Source of the DNA: Frankiales bacterium
GTDB taxonomy: Bacteria; Actinomycetota; Actinomycetes; Mycobacteriales; SCTD01
Assembly (NCBI GenBank): GCA_025465465.1
Contig: JAODND010000089.1
Span: 177,867-241,866 of the forward strand
Reading direction: 5' to 3'
Length of the DNA: 64,000 bases
In this document: one piece after another, positions 35,275 through 43,923 of the stretch
Position numbering within the stretch: position 1 is the stretch's first letter
Layout of the letters: every line of letters starts with the position of its first letter
Position numbers and translations under genes: made by a program
Notes under the pieces: generated by a model
Database searches by the model: none
The model's input: the letters and a program-made list of their open reading frames with translations, nothing else
Told to the model about the DNA's origin: nothing

Positions 35275-37818
35275 GTGGCGGTCGCCGCGTCGTATCCGGC
35301 GCACTGGGAGGCGGACGCGGTCCTGTCCGACGGCGGGACCGTGCGGATCCGGCCGATCTCGCCCGACGACGCTCCGCGCCTGCAGGCGATGCACGCCCGG
35401 CTGTCGCCGGACACCGTCTACCTGCGGTTCTTCACGATGGTCCGGACGCTGTCGGACCGGGAGCTGGCACGCCTCACCAGCGTCGACCACGAGAACCGGG
35501 TCGCCTTCGTCGCGGAGCTGCGCGACCAGCTCATCGGGGTGGTCCGGTTCGACCGGCTCGGTCGCACCACCGACGCCGAGGTGGCCGTCGTCGTCGAGGA
35601 CGCCCACCAGGGTCGCGGCCTCGGACCGCTGCTGCTCGAGCACCTCGCGGCCGCGGGAGAGGACCGCGGCATCGAGCGGTTCGTCGCCAGCGTCCTGCCG
35701 AGCAACCGCCGGATGCTGGCGGTCTTCCGGTCGGCAGGGTACGAGGTCGAGCGGCACCTCGCCGACGGCCTCGTCGAGCTCGGCTATCCCATCCGCCGCA
35801 CGGCCGAGTCGATCTCGGTCGCCCGGGCCCGTGAGCACCGGGCGGAGGCGAGGTCGGTCGCCCGGCTGCTGGCGCCGCGGTCGGTCGCGGTCATCGGTGC
35901 CTCCCGCGAGCCCGGTGCCGCCGGTCACGAGGTGTTCCGGGCCCTGCTGGAGCACGGCTATCGCGGCACCGCGTACCCCGTGAACCCTGCCACGGACGAG
36001 GTGCTGGGCGTCCCGACCTTCGCCGACGTCCGCGACATCACCGACGACCTCGACCTCGCCGTCGTGGCAGTGCCCGCGGCCCAGGTCCTCGACGTCGTCC
36101 GGGCGTGCGCCGACAAGCACGTCCGCGGCCTCGTCATCGTGACGGCCGGGGTCGACGCCGGGCTGGTCGCGGCGACGGCCCGCGCCGGGGGCATGAGACT
36201 CATCGGGCCCAACGCCATGGGCATCATCAACACCGACCCGCAGGTGTCGCTGCACGCGACGTTCGCCACCGGATCGGCGGCACCCGGGCGGGTCGGGTTC
36301 TTCAGTCAGTCCGGCGCGCTCGCAGGTGCCGTGCTGCAGGCCACCACGGCGAGATGCCTTGGCCTGTCGAGCTTCGTGAGCATCGGCGATCGCGCGGACG
36401 TCAGCGGGAACGACCTTCTGCAGTACTGGCTCGAGGACGTCCGCACCGACGTCGTCGCCCTGCACCTGCAGGGTTTCGGCAACCCCCGCAAGTTTGCCCG
36501 CATCGCCCGTGAGGTCGGACAGACCAAGCCGATCGTCGCCCTCAAGAGCGGTCGCGGTGCCCGGGACGTCGCCGTCGACGCCATGTTTCGAAGCGCCGGC
36601 GTGATCCGGGTGGACACCCTGTCCCAGCTGTTCGAGACCGCGCAGCTGCTCGCCGTCCAGCCGCTGCCACGCGGTCCGCGGGTCGGCATCGTCGGCACCT
36701 CTTCCGCCCTGGCGGCTCTCGCCGTCGACGCGTGCGCCGCCGCGGGTCTGCAGGTGGTGGGAGACCCCGTCGACCTCGGACCGCTCGCGACCGGCGACCA
36801 GCTCGGGGAGGCACTCAGGCTGGTCGCCGGCTCGGGCGAGGTCGACGCCGTCATCGCCCTGGTGACGCCGAACGCCTCGACCAGCGGTGCCGCCCTGCTG
36901 TCGGCGTCCGGTGGGGTGCCGGTGCTGGCCTCCTACCTCGGCCACGACGGTGTCCCGGCAGAGCTCGCGGTGCGGGACGGCGAGGAGGCCGCCGGTCGTG
37001 GTTCGGTGCCTTCCTACTCCTCGCCCGAGGACGCGGCAGCAGCGCTCGGTCGCGCGGTCGCCTACGCCGCGTGGCGGGCCCGTCCCATCGGGGTCGTGCC
37101 GGCCTTCGACGTCACCGTCCCCGACCTCAGCGCGTTGCCCCACGACGGCTCGTGGCTGGCCGGCACGCAAGCAGTGCTCTCGCCGTACGGGCTGGCACCC
37201 TGGCCGACCGGACGTGCCGAGAGTGCCGACGCAGCAAGGGATCTCGCCTCGTCGCTGGGTTGGCCGATCGCGCTGAAGTCGCCCGACGACCGCTGGCGCA
37301 ACCGCGTCGACATGGGCGCGGTGCGGCTCTCGGTCGCGCCGGACGACCTCGACCGGGAGTGGGCAGAGCTGCAGCGGCTGGTCGGCCCCAGCGACCTGCT
37401 CGTGCAGCCGATGGCACGCCCTGGCGTGTCGACGGTGGTGCGGCTGGTGCAGGACGCGTCGGTGGGCCCGCTGATCTCGCTGCGGCTCGGGGGAGTGGCC
37501 GCGGACCTGCTCGCCGACCCGCACGTCCGGACCCTGCCGCTGACCGATCTCGACGCCGCGGAGCTGGTGCGGTCGATCCGCGGCTTTCCCTTGCTGGAGG
37601 GCTCCGACGTCGGCGCCCTCGAGGACCTGTTGCACCGGTTGGCCCGGCTCGGCGAGGACCTGCCTGAGGTGGCCGAGGTGCTCCTGGACCCGGTGCTGGT
37701 GCACGGAGAGGGCGTCACCCTGCTGCACGCCGGGGTCCGGCTGCTGCCGCCGGCGGAGAACCCCGAGCAGCTCGCCCGCCGGCTCGTCGGCAGCAGCGCC
37801 GTGCACCTGCGCGGGTAG
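35275..37818 (+). CDS. GNAT acetyltransferase fused to NDP-forming acyl-CoA synthetase (Pat-like)
   Basis: An 847-residue fusion. Residues about 15-180 form a GNAT domain (VRIRPISPDDAPRLQAMHAR, then acetyl-CoA loop QGRGLG). A CoA-binding Rossmann domain follows (SVAVIGASREPGAAGHEVF), then succinyl-CoA-ligase-like domains (FFSQSGALAGAV) and a C-terminal ATP-grasp domain. Homologues with this layout acetylate acetyl-CoA synthetase and other proteins; here GNAT comes first, as in the streptomycete Pat, not last as in enterobacterial PatZ. The GTG has GGAGGA seven bases upstream. Confidence 0.88.
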   Translation: MAVAASYPAHWEADAVLSDGGTVRIRPISPDDAPRLQAMHARLSPDTVYLRFFTMVRTLSDRELARLTSVDHENRVAFVAELRDQLIGVVRFDRLGRTTDAEVAVVVEDAHQGRGLGPLLLEHLAAAGEDRGIERFVASVLPSNRRMLAVFRSAGYEVERHLADGLVELGYPIRRTAESISVARAREHRAEARSVARLLAPRSVAVIGASREPGAAGHEVFRALLEHGYRGTAYPVNPATDEVLGVPTFADVRDITDDLDLAVVAVPAAQVLDVVRACADKHVRGLVIVTAGVDAGLVAATARAGGMRLIGPNAMGIINTDPQVSLHATFATGSAAPGRVGFFSQSGALAGAVLQATTARCLGLSSFVSIGDRADVSGNDLLQYWLEDVRTDVVALHLQGFGNPRKFARIAREVGQTKPIVALKSGRGARDVAVDAMFRSAGVIRVDTLSQLFETAQLLAVQPLPRGPRVGIVGTSSALAALAVDACAAAGLQVVGDPVDLGPLATGDQLGEALRLVAGSGEVDAVIALVTPNASTSGAALLSASGGVPVLASYLGHDGVPAELAVRDGEEAAGRGSVPSYSSPEDAAAALGRAVAYAAWRARPIGVVPAFDVTVPDLSALPHDGSWLAGTQAVLSPYGLAPWPTGRAESADAARDLASSLGWPIALKSPDDRWRNRVDMGAVRLSVAPDDLDREWAELQRLVGPSDLLVQPMARPGVSTVVRLVQDASVGPLISLRLGGVAADLLADPHVRTLPLTDLDAAELVRSIRGFPLLEGSDVGALEDLLHRLARLGEDLPEVAEVLLDPVLVHGEGVTLLHAGVRLLPPAENPEQLARRLVGSSAVHLRG

Positions 37819-37821
37819 CCT
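37816..37821 (+). promoter_or_regulatory. -10 box for leaderless oxidoreductase transcript
   Basis: TAGCCT ends seven bases before the GTG at 37829; its TAG is the stop codon of the preceding fusion gene. Confidence 0.45.
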
Positions 37822-37828
37822 CCCGGAC

Positions 37829-38782
37829 GTGACCGTCCGTGTCGTCCTCGCCGGCTACGGCTTGGCGGGCAAGGTCTTTCACGAGCCCTTCCTGCGCAGC
37901 ACGCCCGGCCTCGACCTGGTCGGGATCGTCCGGTCCGCCGACGTCGACACGATGTGGGACCTGCGTCCGGACCTCGTCGTCGTCGCGACGCCCAATGCGG
38001 CACACGTGCCGTTGGCACTCGACGCGGTCCGGAGGGGCGTGGCCGTCGTCGTGGACAAGCCCCTCGGGCTGTCCGTGGCTGATGCCGAACCACTGGTCTC
38101 GTTGGCTGCCGCCGAGGGCGTGCCGCTGGGCGTCTTCCAGAACCGGCGATGGGACGGCGACTTCCTCACCGCTCAGCACCTGCTGCGGTCGGGGGCCCTG
38201 GGCGAGCTGGTGCTGTGGGAGTCGCGGTTCGAACGCTGGCGACCGGCCGTCGGCGAGGGCTGGCGTGAGAGCGGCGTGGGCGGTGGCCTGCTGCTCGACC
38301 TGGGCTCGCACCTCGTCGACCAGGCGCTCGTCGCGGTCGGCCCCGTGGTCTCGGTGCACGCGACGGTCCGGACCGTGCGCGCGGGAGCCACCCAGGACGA
38401 CGACGTGCAGATCACGCTGACGCACGCCTCCGGCGCGAGCAGCCTGCTCGTCGCCACCGTGCTGGCCTCGCAGGTGGGGCCGAGGTTTCGTCTGCTCGGG
38501 ACGTCGGCGTCCTGGGTCAAGCGCGGGCTCGACGGCCAGGAGGCCGTGCTGCGTGGCGGGCTCCCGGTCGTCGAGGACGGCGGGCGGCTCGGGTCGGACG
38601 AGGCATGGGAGCAGCTGGCGCCGCGGCCCGGGGACTACGGCGCGTTCTATGCCGGCGTCGCGGCGGCACTCGCCACCGGCGGACCGATGCCGGTCACGGG
38701 TGAGGAGGGCCTCGCCGTCCTGCGCGTCCTCGACGCCGCCCGGGAGTCGGCGCGGGCGGACGAGGTCGTCCACCTACGCTGA
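37829..38782 (+). CDS. Gfo/Idh/MocA family oxidoreductase
   Basis: A 317-residue NAD(P)-dependent oxidoreductase. The N-terminal Rossmann domain has LAGYGLAGKVFHEPFL and the conserved VVDKPLGLS lysine motif near residue 75; the C-terminal alpha/beta domain has LLLDLGSHLVDQAL with the usual D and H. Such enzymes act on sugars, inositols or their derivatives; the substrate is unknown. It ends five bases before the DUF3046 gene and appears to have its own promoter. Confidence 0.9.
   Translation: MTVRVVLAGYGLAGKVFHEPFLRSTPGLDLVGIVRSADVDTMWDLRPDLVVVATPNAAHVPLALDAVRRGVAVVVDKPLGLSVADAEPLVSLAAAEGVPLGVFQNRRWDGDFLTAQHLLRSGALGELVLWESRFERWRPAVGEGWRESGVGGGLLLDLGSHLVDQALVAVGPVVSVHATVRTVRAGATQDDDVQITLTHASGASSLLVATVLASQVGPRFRLLGTSASWVKRGLDGQEAVLRGGLPVVEDGGRLGSDEAWEQLAPRPGDYGAFYAGVAAALATGGPMPVTGEEGLAVLRVLDAARESARADEVVHLR
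38775..38780 (+). promoter_or_regulatory. -10 box for leaderless DUF3046 transcript
   Basis: TACGCT ends seven bases before the GTG at 38788 and shares its last T with the preceding gene's TGA stop. Confidence 0.4.
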
Positions 38783-38787
38783 GCCGG

Positions 38788-38976
38788 GTGCGGCTCACCG
38801 AGTTCTGGCGACGGATGGAGGACCGCTTCGGCGTGCTCTACGCCCGTTCGTTCGCCTCGGACATGGTGCTGGCCACCCTCGGCTCGCGCACCGTGCTGCA
38901 GGCCCTCGACGAGGGCGAGCCCGTGAAGGACGTGTGGCGCGCCGTCTGCGCCCACCTCGACACCCCCCACCACTGA
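38788..38976 (+). CDS. DUF3046 protein
   Basis: A 62-residue protein with the family core RLTEFWRRMEDRFG, the YARSFASDMVLATLG helix and a C-terminal W-x-x-VC. DUF3046 genes lie directly upstream of recA in many actinobacteria, as here. The function is not known. The GTG start is preceded by a TACGCT box and no ribosome site, so the message may be leaderless. Confidence 0.88.
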   Translation: MRLTEFWRRMEDRFGVLYARSFASDMVLATLGSRTVLQALDEGEPVKDVWRAVCAHLDTPHH

Positions 38977-39022
38977 CCCCCGCTCTGGTGAGCTGGATCT
39001 GACGGCGTGTCGGTGCTTCCCT

Positions 39023-39038
39023 TCGAACGGTTGTTCGA
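39023..39038. promoter_or_regulatory. LexA (SOS) box upstream of recA
   Basis: TCGAACGGTTGTTCGA is a perfect match to the actinobacterial SOS consensus TCGAAC-N4-GTTCGA. It lies 120 bases before the recA start. A TAGCGT box at 39108-39113 may serve a second, LexA-independent recA promoter. Confidence 0.85.
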
Positions 39039-39158
39039 CGATGGTGGACACGTTCCCGGGTGGTCCACAGATGCAGGTCGGCGGCTCTTTTCGTCGGCGC
39101 CCGCACCTAGCGTCCATCGCAGATCGGGACACCGACATCGAGCCGAAGGAGCACCACA

Positions 39159-40247
39159 GTGCCCGCAGCACCGGACCGCGAGAAGGCCCTCGAGATGGCC
39201 CTCGCCCAGATCGACAAGAACTTCGGCAAGGGATCGGTGATGCGCCTCGGCGACGAGGACCGCCCCGCGATCGCTGTCATCCCCACCGGGTCCATCGCCC
39301 TCGACGTGGCGCTGGGCGTCGGCGGGCTGCCCCGCGGCAGGGTCGTCGAGATCTACGGCCCGGAGTCCTCCGGCAAGACGACGGTCGCCCTGCACGCGGT
39401 CGCCAACGCACAGCGTGCCGGCGGCATCGCAGCCTTCATCGACGCCGAGCACGCGCTCGACCCCGACTACGCCAAGAAGCTCGGCGTCGACACCGACCAG
39501 CTGCTCGTCAGCCAGCCCGACACCGGTGAGCAGGCGCTCGAGATCGCCGACATGCTGATCCGCTCCGGCGCCATCGACATCCTCGTCATCGACTCCGTCG
39601 CCGCTCTCGTGCCCCGCGCCGAGATCGAGGGCGAGATGGGCGACAGCCACGTCGGCTTGCAGGCCCGACTGATGAGCCAGGCGCTCCGCAAGATGACTGG
39701 TGCGATCAGCAACACCGGCACGACGGCGATCTTCATCAACCAGCTCCGCGAGAAGATAGGGGTGATGTTCGGCTCACCTGAGACAACCACGGGTGGCAAG
39801 GCGCTGAAGTTCTACGCGTCGGTCCGCATCGACGTGCGCCGCATCGAGACGCTGAAGGACGGCACCGACGCGGTCGGCAACCGCACCCGCGCCAAGATCG
39901 TGAAGAACAAGTGCGCGCCCCCGTTCAAGCAGGCCGAGTTCGACATCATCTACGGCGTCGGCATCAGCCGGGAGGGCTCGCTCGTCGACATGGGTGTCGA
40001 GCACGGCTTCATCCGCAAGAGCGGTGCCTGGTACACCTACGAGGGCGACCAGCTCGGCCAGGGCAAGGAGAACGCCCGCGCGTTCCTCCGCGACAACCCC
40101 GAGCTCGCCGACGAGATCGAGCGCCTCATCAAGGACAAGCTCGGCATCGGCACGGTCCCGGTCGACCTGACCGACAGCGACCTGACCGACAGCGGCATGG
40201 ACGACGCGCTCGCCGACATGGTCGCGCCGGTCCCGGTCGACCTCTAG
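39159..40247 (+). CDS. recA: Recombinase RecA
   Basis: The strand-exchange protein and SOS co-protease. It has 362 residues with Walker [10 protein letters not shown] at 67-75, Walker [14 protein letters not shown], the L2 region with [14 protein letters not shown] and a C-terminal acidic tail ([11 protein letters not shown]). No intein is present, unlike in M. tuberculosis. The GTG at 39159 follows AAGGAG. A perfect SOS box lies upstream. recX follows after two bases. Confidence 0.98.
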   Translation: MPAAPDREKALEMALAQIDKNFGKGSVMRLGDEDRPAIAVIPTGSIALDVALGVGGLPRGRVVEIYGPESSGKTTVALHAVANAQRAGGIAAFIDAEHALDPDYAKKLGVDTDQLLVSQPDTGEQALEIADMLIRSGAIDILVIDSVAALVPRAEIEGEMGDSHVGLQARLMSQALRKMTGAISNTGTTAIFINQLREKIGVMFGSPETTTGGKALKFYASVRIDVRRIETLKDGTDAVGNRTRAKIVKNKCAPPFKQAEFDIIYGVGISREGSLVDMGVEHGFIRKSGAWYTYEGDQLGQGKENARAFLRDNPELADEIERLIKDKLGIGTVPVDLTDSDLTDSGMDDALADMVAPVPVDL

Positions 40248-40249
40248 CC

Positions 40250-40927
40250 GTGGGTCTGGAGCGGCTCGCCCCTGATCCCGGCGAGCCCACTCCGACGCAG
40301 GTCTGGGGAGGCACGGCAAGGCGACACGTCGAGCAGCGTCCGCGCCCCACGCGGGCCGAGAAGGCTGCTGACAAGGTCCAGGCGCGCGCCCAGCAACGCG
40401 CTGATGAGATCGAGAGAGACCCGACCGGATACGCCCGGCAGGTCTGCCTCGACCTGCTCGAGCACGCGCCGCGCACCCGGCAGGAGCTCGCGAAGGCGCT
40501 TGCCAACAAGGGCGTCCCCGAAGATGCCGCCGACGAGGTGCTCGGCCGGTTCACCGAGGTCGGCATCATCGACGACGCACTGTTCGCCAGCCTGTGGGTC
40601 ACGTCCCGGCACCGCGGCAAGGGGCTGGCCGGCCGGGCGCTGGTCCAGGAGCTGCGACGCAAGGGCGTCGACGACGAGCTGGTCCGCGAGGCCGTCGTCG
40701 AGCTCGACCCATCCCAGGAGGAGGCGACCGCCCGCTCCCTGGTACGACGCAAGCTGCCGTCGACGAGGGGCTTGGCGACCGACGCCCGGATCCGCCGGCT
40801 CGCCGGGATGCTTGCCCGCAAGGGGTACTCCGGGGGTCTGGCGTTCCGCGTCGTCAAGGAGGAGCTCGAGGCGGAGGGGACCGAGGTGCCGCACCTCGAC
40901 ACCGACGGGCTGTCCGCGCTCGACTAG
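40250..40927 (+). CDS. recX: Regulatory protein RecX
   Basis: A 225-residue RecA modulator made of three-helix repeats: CLDLLEHAPRTRQELAKALA, GIIDDALFASLWVTSRHRGK, KGLAGRALVQELRRKGVDDE and a last repeat ending GYSGGLAFRVVKEELE. The first 60 residues are a basic, low-complexity extension common in actinobacterial RecX. It starts at a GTG two bases after recA and is surely co-transcribed with it. Confidence 0.93.
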   Translation: MGLERLAPDPGEPTPTQVWGGTARRHVEQRPRPTRAEKAADKVQARAQQRADEIERDPTGYARQVCLDLLEHAPRTRQELAKALANKGVPEDAADEVLGRFTEVGIIDDALFASLWVTSRHRGKGLAGRALVQELRRKGVDDELVREAVVELDPSQEEATARSLVRRKLPSTRGLATDARIRRLAGMLARKGYSGGLAFRVVKEELEAEGTEVPHLDTDGLSALD

Positions 40928-40942
40928 TGGCAGGCTGAGGGC

Positions 40943-42043
40943 ATGCCACGGCTTGTTCTCGCAGGGACCGATCTCTCGGTCGTCGGCCGCACCCGCATCT
41001 ATGTCTGTGGCGTCACGCCCTACGACGTGACCCACCTCGGTCACGCCGCGACCTACGTCTGGGTCGACGCCGTGGACCGGGTGCTGCGCCGGTTGGGCGG
41101 CCAGGTCGAGGTGTGCCGCAACGTCACCGACGTCGACGACGTGCTGTTCGCCGCGGCCGAGCGGGCCGGTGGCCTCTACGAGCAGTTCGCGGCCGTGCAG
41201 CAGTTCCACTTCGAGCAGGACATGGACCGCCTCGGTGTGCGCAAGCCCACCCACGAGCCGCGGGCGCACGTCTTCATCCCGCAGGTGATCGCGCTCGCCC
41301 AGACGCTGGTCACGAGCGGTGCGGCGTACGTGTCAGGCGGCTCGGTCTTCCTCCCCGGAGCCCCCGTCGTGGAGGGGGCCGGCCTCGACCGCGAGACCGC
41401 AGAGCGGCTGCTCAAGGAGTACGGCGGCCGGCTCGACGACCCCGCCAAACGCGACCCGCTCGACCAGGCGGTCTGGCAGGTCAGCGGCGAGGGCGAGCCC
41501 GCCTGGGCCAGCCCCTTCGGGGCACCGGGACGGCCGGGATGGCACGCCGAGTGCACGGCGATGGCGCTGTCCACCTACGGCGCCTCGATGGACCTGCACG
41601 CAGGCGGCGCCGACCTGCGCTTCCCGCACCACGCCTTCGAGGCCGCGCAGGCGGAGTCCGCGACCGGCGTCGCGCCGTTCGCCCGGGCCTGGATGCACGT
41701 CGGGATCGTGCAGCTCGAGGGCGCCAAGATGGCGAAGTCCGTGGGCAACCTGGTCTTCGCGAAGGACCTCGTGGCGCAGTCCAGCCCCGGCGCGGTGCGC
41801 ACGATGCTGCTCGACCGCCGCTACGACGCGCCGTGGGACTACACACCCGAGCTGCTGCAGCAGGCAGTCACGCGCAACGACGCGTTGTACCGGGCGGCAG
41901 GCAAGAACGGCTCGAGCGAGGCCGCGTGGGAGCAGGTCCTGATCGCGCTGGCCGACGATCTCGACGTACCCAGAGCTCTTGACCTTGCGATCGAGCAGGG
42001 CGGCCAGGTGGCGCGCGACCTCACGACGGTCCTGGCGCTCTGA
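40943..42043 (+). CDS. MshC/cysteinyl-tRNA-synthetase family cysteine ligase
   Basis: A 366-residue class I aminoacyl-tRNA-synthetase catalytic domain. The HIGH motif region is CGVTPYDVTHLGHA (22-35), and KMAKS lies at 262-266. Probable zinc ligands are Cys22, Cys204 and His229. The TPYD-x-THLGHA form and the short C-terminus without an anticodon-binding domain point to MshC, which joins cysteine to GlcN-inositol in mycothiol synthesis. However, Glu233 keeps the fourth zinc ligand of true CysRS, and the protein is about 45 residues shorter than usual MshC, so a paralogue with another amine substrate is possible. Confidence 0.75.
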   Translation: MPRLVLAGTDLSVVGRTRIYVCGVTPYDVTHLGHAATYVWVDAVDRVLRRLGGQVEVCRNVTDVDDVLFAAAERAGGLYEQFAAVQQFHFEQDMDRLGVRKPTHEPRAHVFIPQVIALAQTLVTSGAAYVSGGSVFLPGAPVVEGAGLDRETAERLLKEYGGRLDDPAKRDPLDQAVWQVSGEGEPAWASPFGAPGRPGWHAECTAMALSTYGASMDLHAGGADLRFPHHAFEAAQAESATGVAPFARAWMHVGIVQLEGAKMAKSVGNLVFAKDLVAQSSPGAVRTMLLDRRYDAPWDYTPELLQQAVTRNDALYRAAGKNGSSEAAWEQVLIALADDLDVPRALDLAIEQGGQVARDLTTVLAL

Positions 42044-42091
42044 CCGAGCCCGCGCGACCTGACGGGTGCCGACAGACGGACGCGACCGGGT

Positions 42092-43657
42092 TCAGGGCAA
42101 GCGGTAGGCCACGATGACGCCGGTCGCCGTGCCATCGGGTGGCGCGATCCCGAGCGCCGACGCCCCGCCCGCCGGCCCCGCTGACGCCGAGACGAAGATC
42201 GTGTGGCCGGCGATAGCGATGCCCGCACTCGTCGCGGCGACGTCTCCGTTCATGGTGTCCAGGCTGAGCGGCCGCCGCAGCAACGGGATGCCCGAAGCGG
42301 CGTCCCAGGCAGCAAGCGCACCCGCGTTGTCGACCGTGAAGACGACGCCGTTCGCCGTACTGATCGCCTGGTAGTGCGCGCCGTCGCCCACCGGATCGGC
42401 CCACTGCCGCGACCCGTCATGGGAGAGCGACCACATCACGCCGCCGGGGGTGCCTTCGAGGAAGACCCCGCTGGCGTCGACGGCCGTGGAGGCGGCATTG
42501 CACGCCTGGCACGACAAGCCCACGATCTGCGTCCACGCCGGCGTCATCGCCGCCGCGTCGGCGACGTGGTAGACACCGGACTTCTGCAAGTCGCCGACCA
42601 GCAGGCGGCCTTTCGCGTCGCGGAACAGGTTGGGCGCGGCGCCGAAGTCGAGGTCGAGCTGACCGCACGCCGGATCGTCCAGCGGGAGCGTCTGATCGGA
42701 TCCGGCCTCGCATGCCGGCGTCTGCGACAGCGTCTCCAGTGCCTGCGAGTACTGATCGACGTTGCCCTTGTACGAGCCGACGATGTCGCCGAACGTCGAA
42801 CGATCGCGGTCGAGATCGATCTTCAGGATTGCGTTGACGTTCTTGTGCTCGAGGTTGCGGCTGTACGGATTGCCGGCACCGACATAGGCGTAGCGCGTTG
42901 CCGCGTCGTAGGCCGGTGTGGACCAGATACCGCCCCCGGCGTAGCCCTTCTTCACGTCCTCGGCGGGGATGGTCGAGGTGACCTTCAGCAACGCACCCGA
43001 CGTGGCGTCCAGCAGGGCGAAGCCGCCGACGCCCTTGGGATCACCTTCCGGCGGCGAGAAGCCCGCGAACACCAGTCCGCCGAAAACCTGGGGTGTGGCG
43101 TTCGTGTAACCACCCGGGTAGCTGTAGACCGGCGCCGACGTCCAGAGGACCTCGCCGGTGTGCTCGTCGAGGGCGGCGAGGTAAGGACCGGAGTCGCGAT
43201 CGACGTACACGATCACGCGACCGTCATCGACCACCGGACCACCGACGAAAACACCGCCGAGCCCGGCCGTCGGCACGGTGAACTGGCGCTGCCAGACCAC
43301 CTTTCCGTCGGAGGCGTTCAGGGCGTAGACGAAACCACCGGTCGAGGCCGCGAACAGGCAGCCGTCGGCTTCCGTCGCCGTGCCGTTGAACACGCTCTGG
43401 TCTGCGCCGTTCGTGGTGGCCGCCGTGTCGAACACCCAGGAAGCCGCAAGCTGCCCGACGTTTGCAGGTGAGAGGAGGTGCTCTGCATCTTGGGTACGGC
43501 TGTTGAGCGCGTCATGGCCGTAGGCGGGCCAGTCGCCACCCGCCGCCGCGCCGGCTGAGCAGGCTTCTGGCTGTGGGCGGGATGCGGTGGCCGCCGGTGC
43601 TCCTGTCGCCATGAGGCTGAGACTGGCGAGCAGCACGATGGACCGGCGTGTGAGCAC
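42092..43657 (-). CDS. Secreted PQQ-like beta-propeller protein
   Basis: A 521-residue exported protein. A signal peptide (LTRRSIVLLASLSLMATGAP, cut near ATA) precedes repeated PQQ-type blades such as VYALNASDGKVVWQRQF and LAALDEHTGEVLWTSAP. The layout resembles polyvinyl-alcohol-dehydrogenase-like outer proteins, but no heme motif or clear active-site Asp/Glu set was seen, so enzymatic function is uncertain. The GTG start has GAGGGGG about seven bases upstream. It is divergent from the GGDEF gene across 266 bases. Confidence 0.8.
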   Translation of the reverse strand: MLTRRSIVLLASLSLMATGAPAATASRPQPEACSAGAAAGGDWPAYGHDALNSRTQDAEHLLSPANVGQLAASWVFDTAATTNGADQSVFNGTATEADGCLFAASTGGFVYALNASDGKVVWQRQFTVPTAGLGGVFVGGPVVDDGRVIVYVDRDSGPYLAALDEHTGEVLWTSAPVYSYPGGYTNATPQVFGGLVFAGFSPPEGDPKGVGGFALLDATSGALLKVTSTIPAEDVKKGYAGGGIWSTPAYDAATRYAYVGAGNPYSRNLEHKNVNAILKIDLDRDRSTFGDIVGSYKGNVDQYSQALETLSQTPACEAGSDQTLPLDDPACGQLDLDFGAAPNLFRDAKGRLLVGDLQKSGVYHVADAAAMTPAWTQIVGLSCQACNAASTAVDASGVFLEGTPGGVMWSLSHDGSRQWADPVGDGAHYQAISTANGVVFTVDNAGALAAWDAASGIPLLRRPLSLDTMNGDVAATSAGIAIAGHTIFVSASAGPAGGASALGIAPPDGTATGVIVAYRLP

Positions 43658-43923
43658 GAAACCCCCTCGGCGATCATGGACAAACCCCTACATTAGGGCC
43701 TCACTTCGCAAGGGCGACCTCGGGCCACCTGCTTGTCGGGACCGACCCGGGTGCGTCGAACGCTGTTGGAGCGTGCCTGACAGGTGGACAACGCGGGGTC
43801 ACCCCGCACCGAACGGGCAGCGACGATCGGCTGAACCCACAAGGTGGACGCAAGTCCCAGACCGCAACTCGCCTGCGCTGCCAGCCTGGACGCACCGCGC
43901 AGACCAGATTCGTACCCGAATTG

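Noticed and set aside
35092..37806. A 904-codon open frame on the minus strand
   Set aside because: It is antisense to the GNAT/acyl-CoA-synthetase gene, has no recognisable domains and its His/Arg/Asp-rich composition is typical of reverse-strand reading of GC-rich genes.
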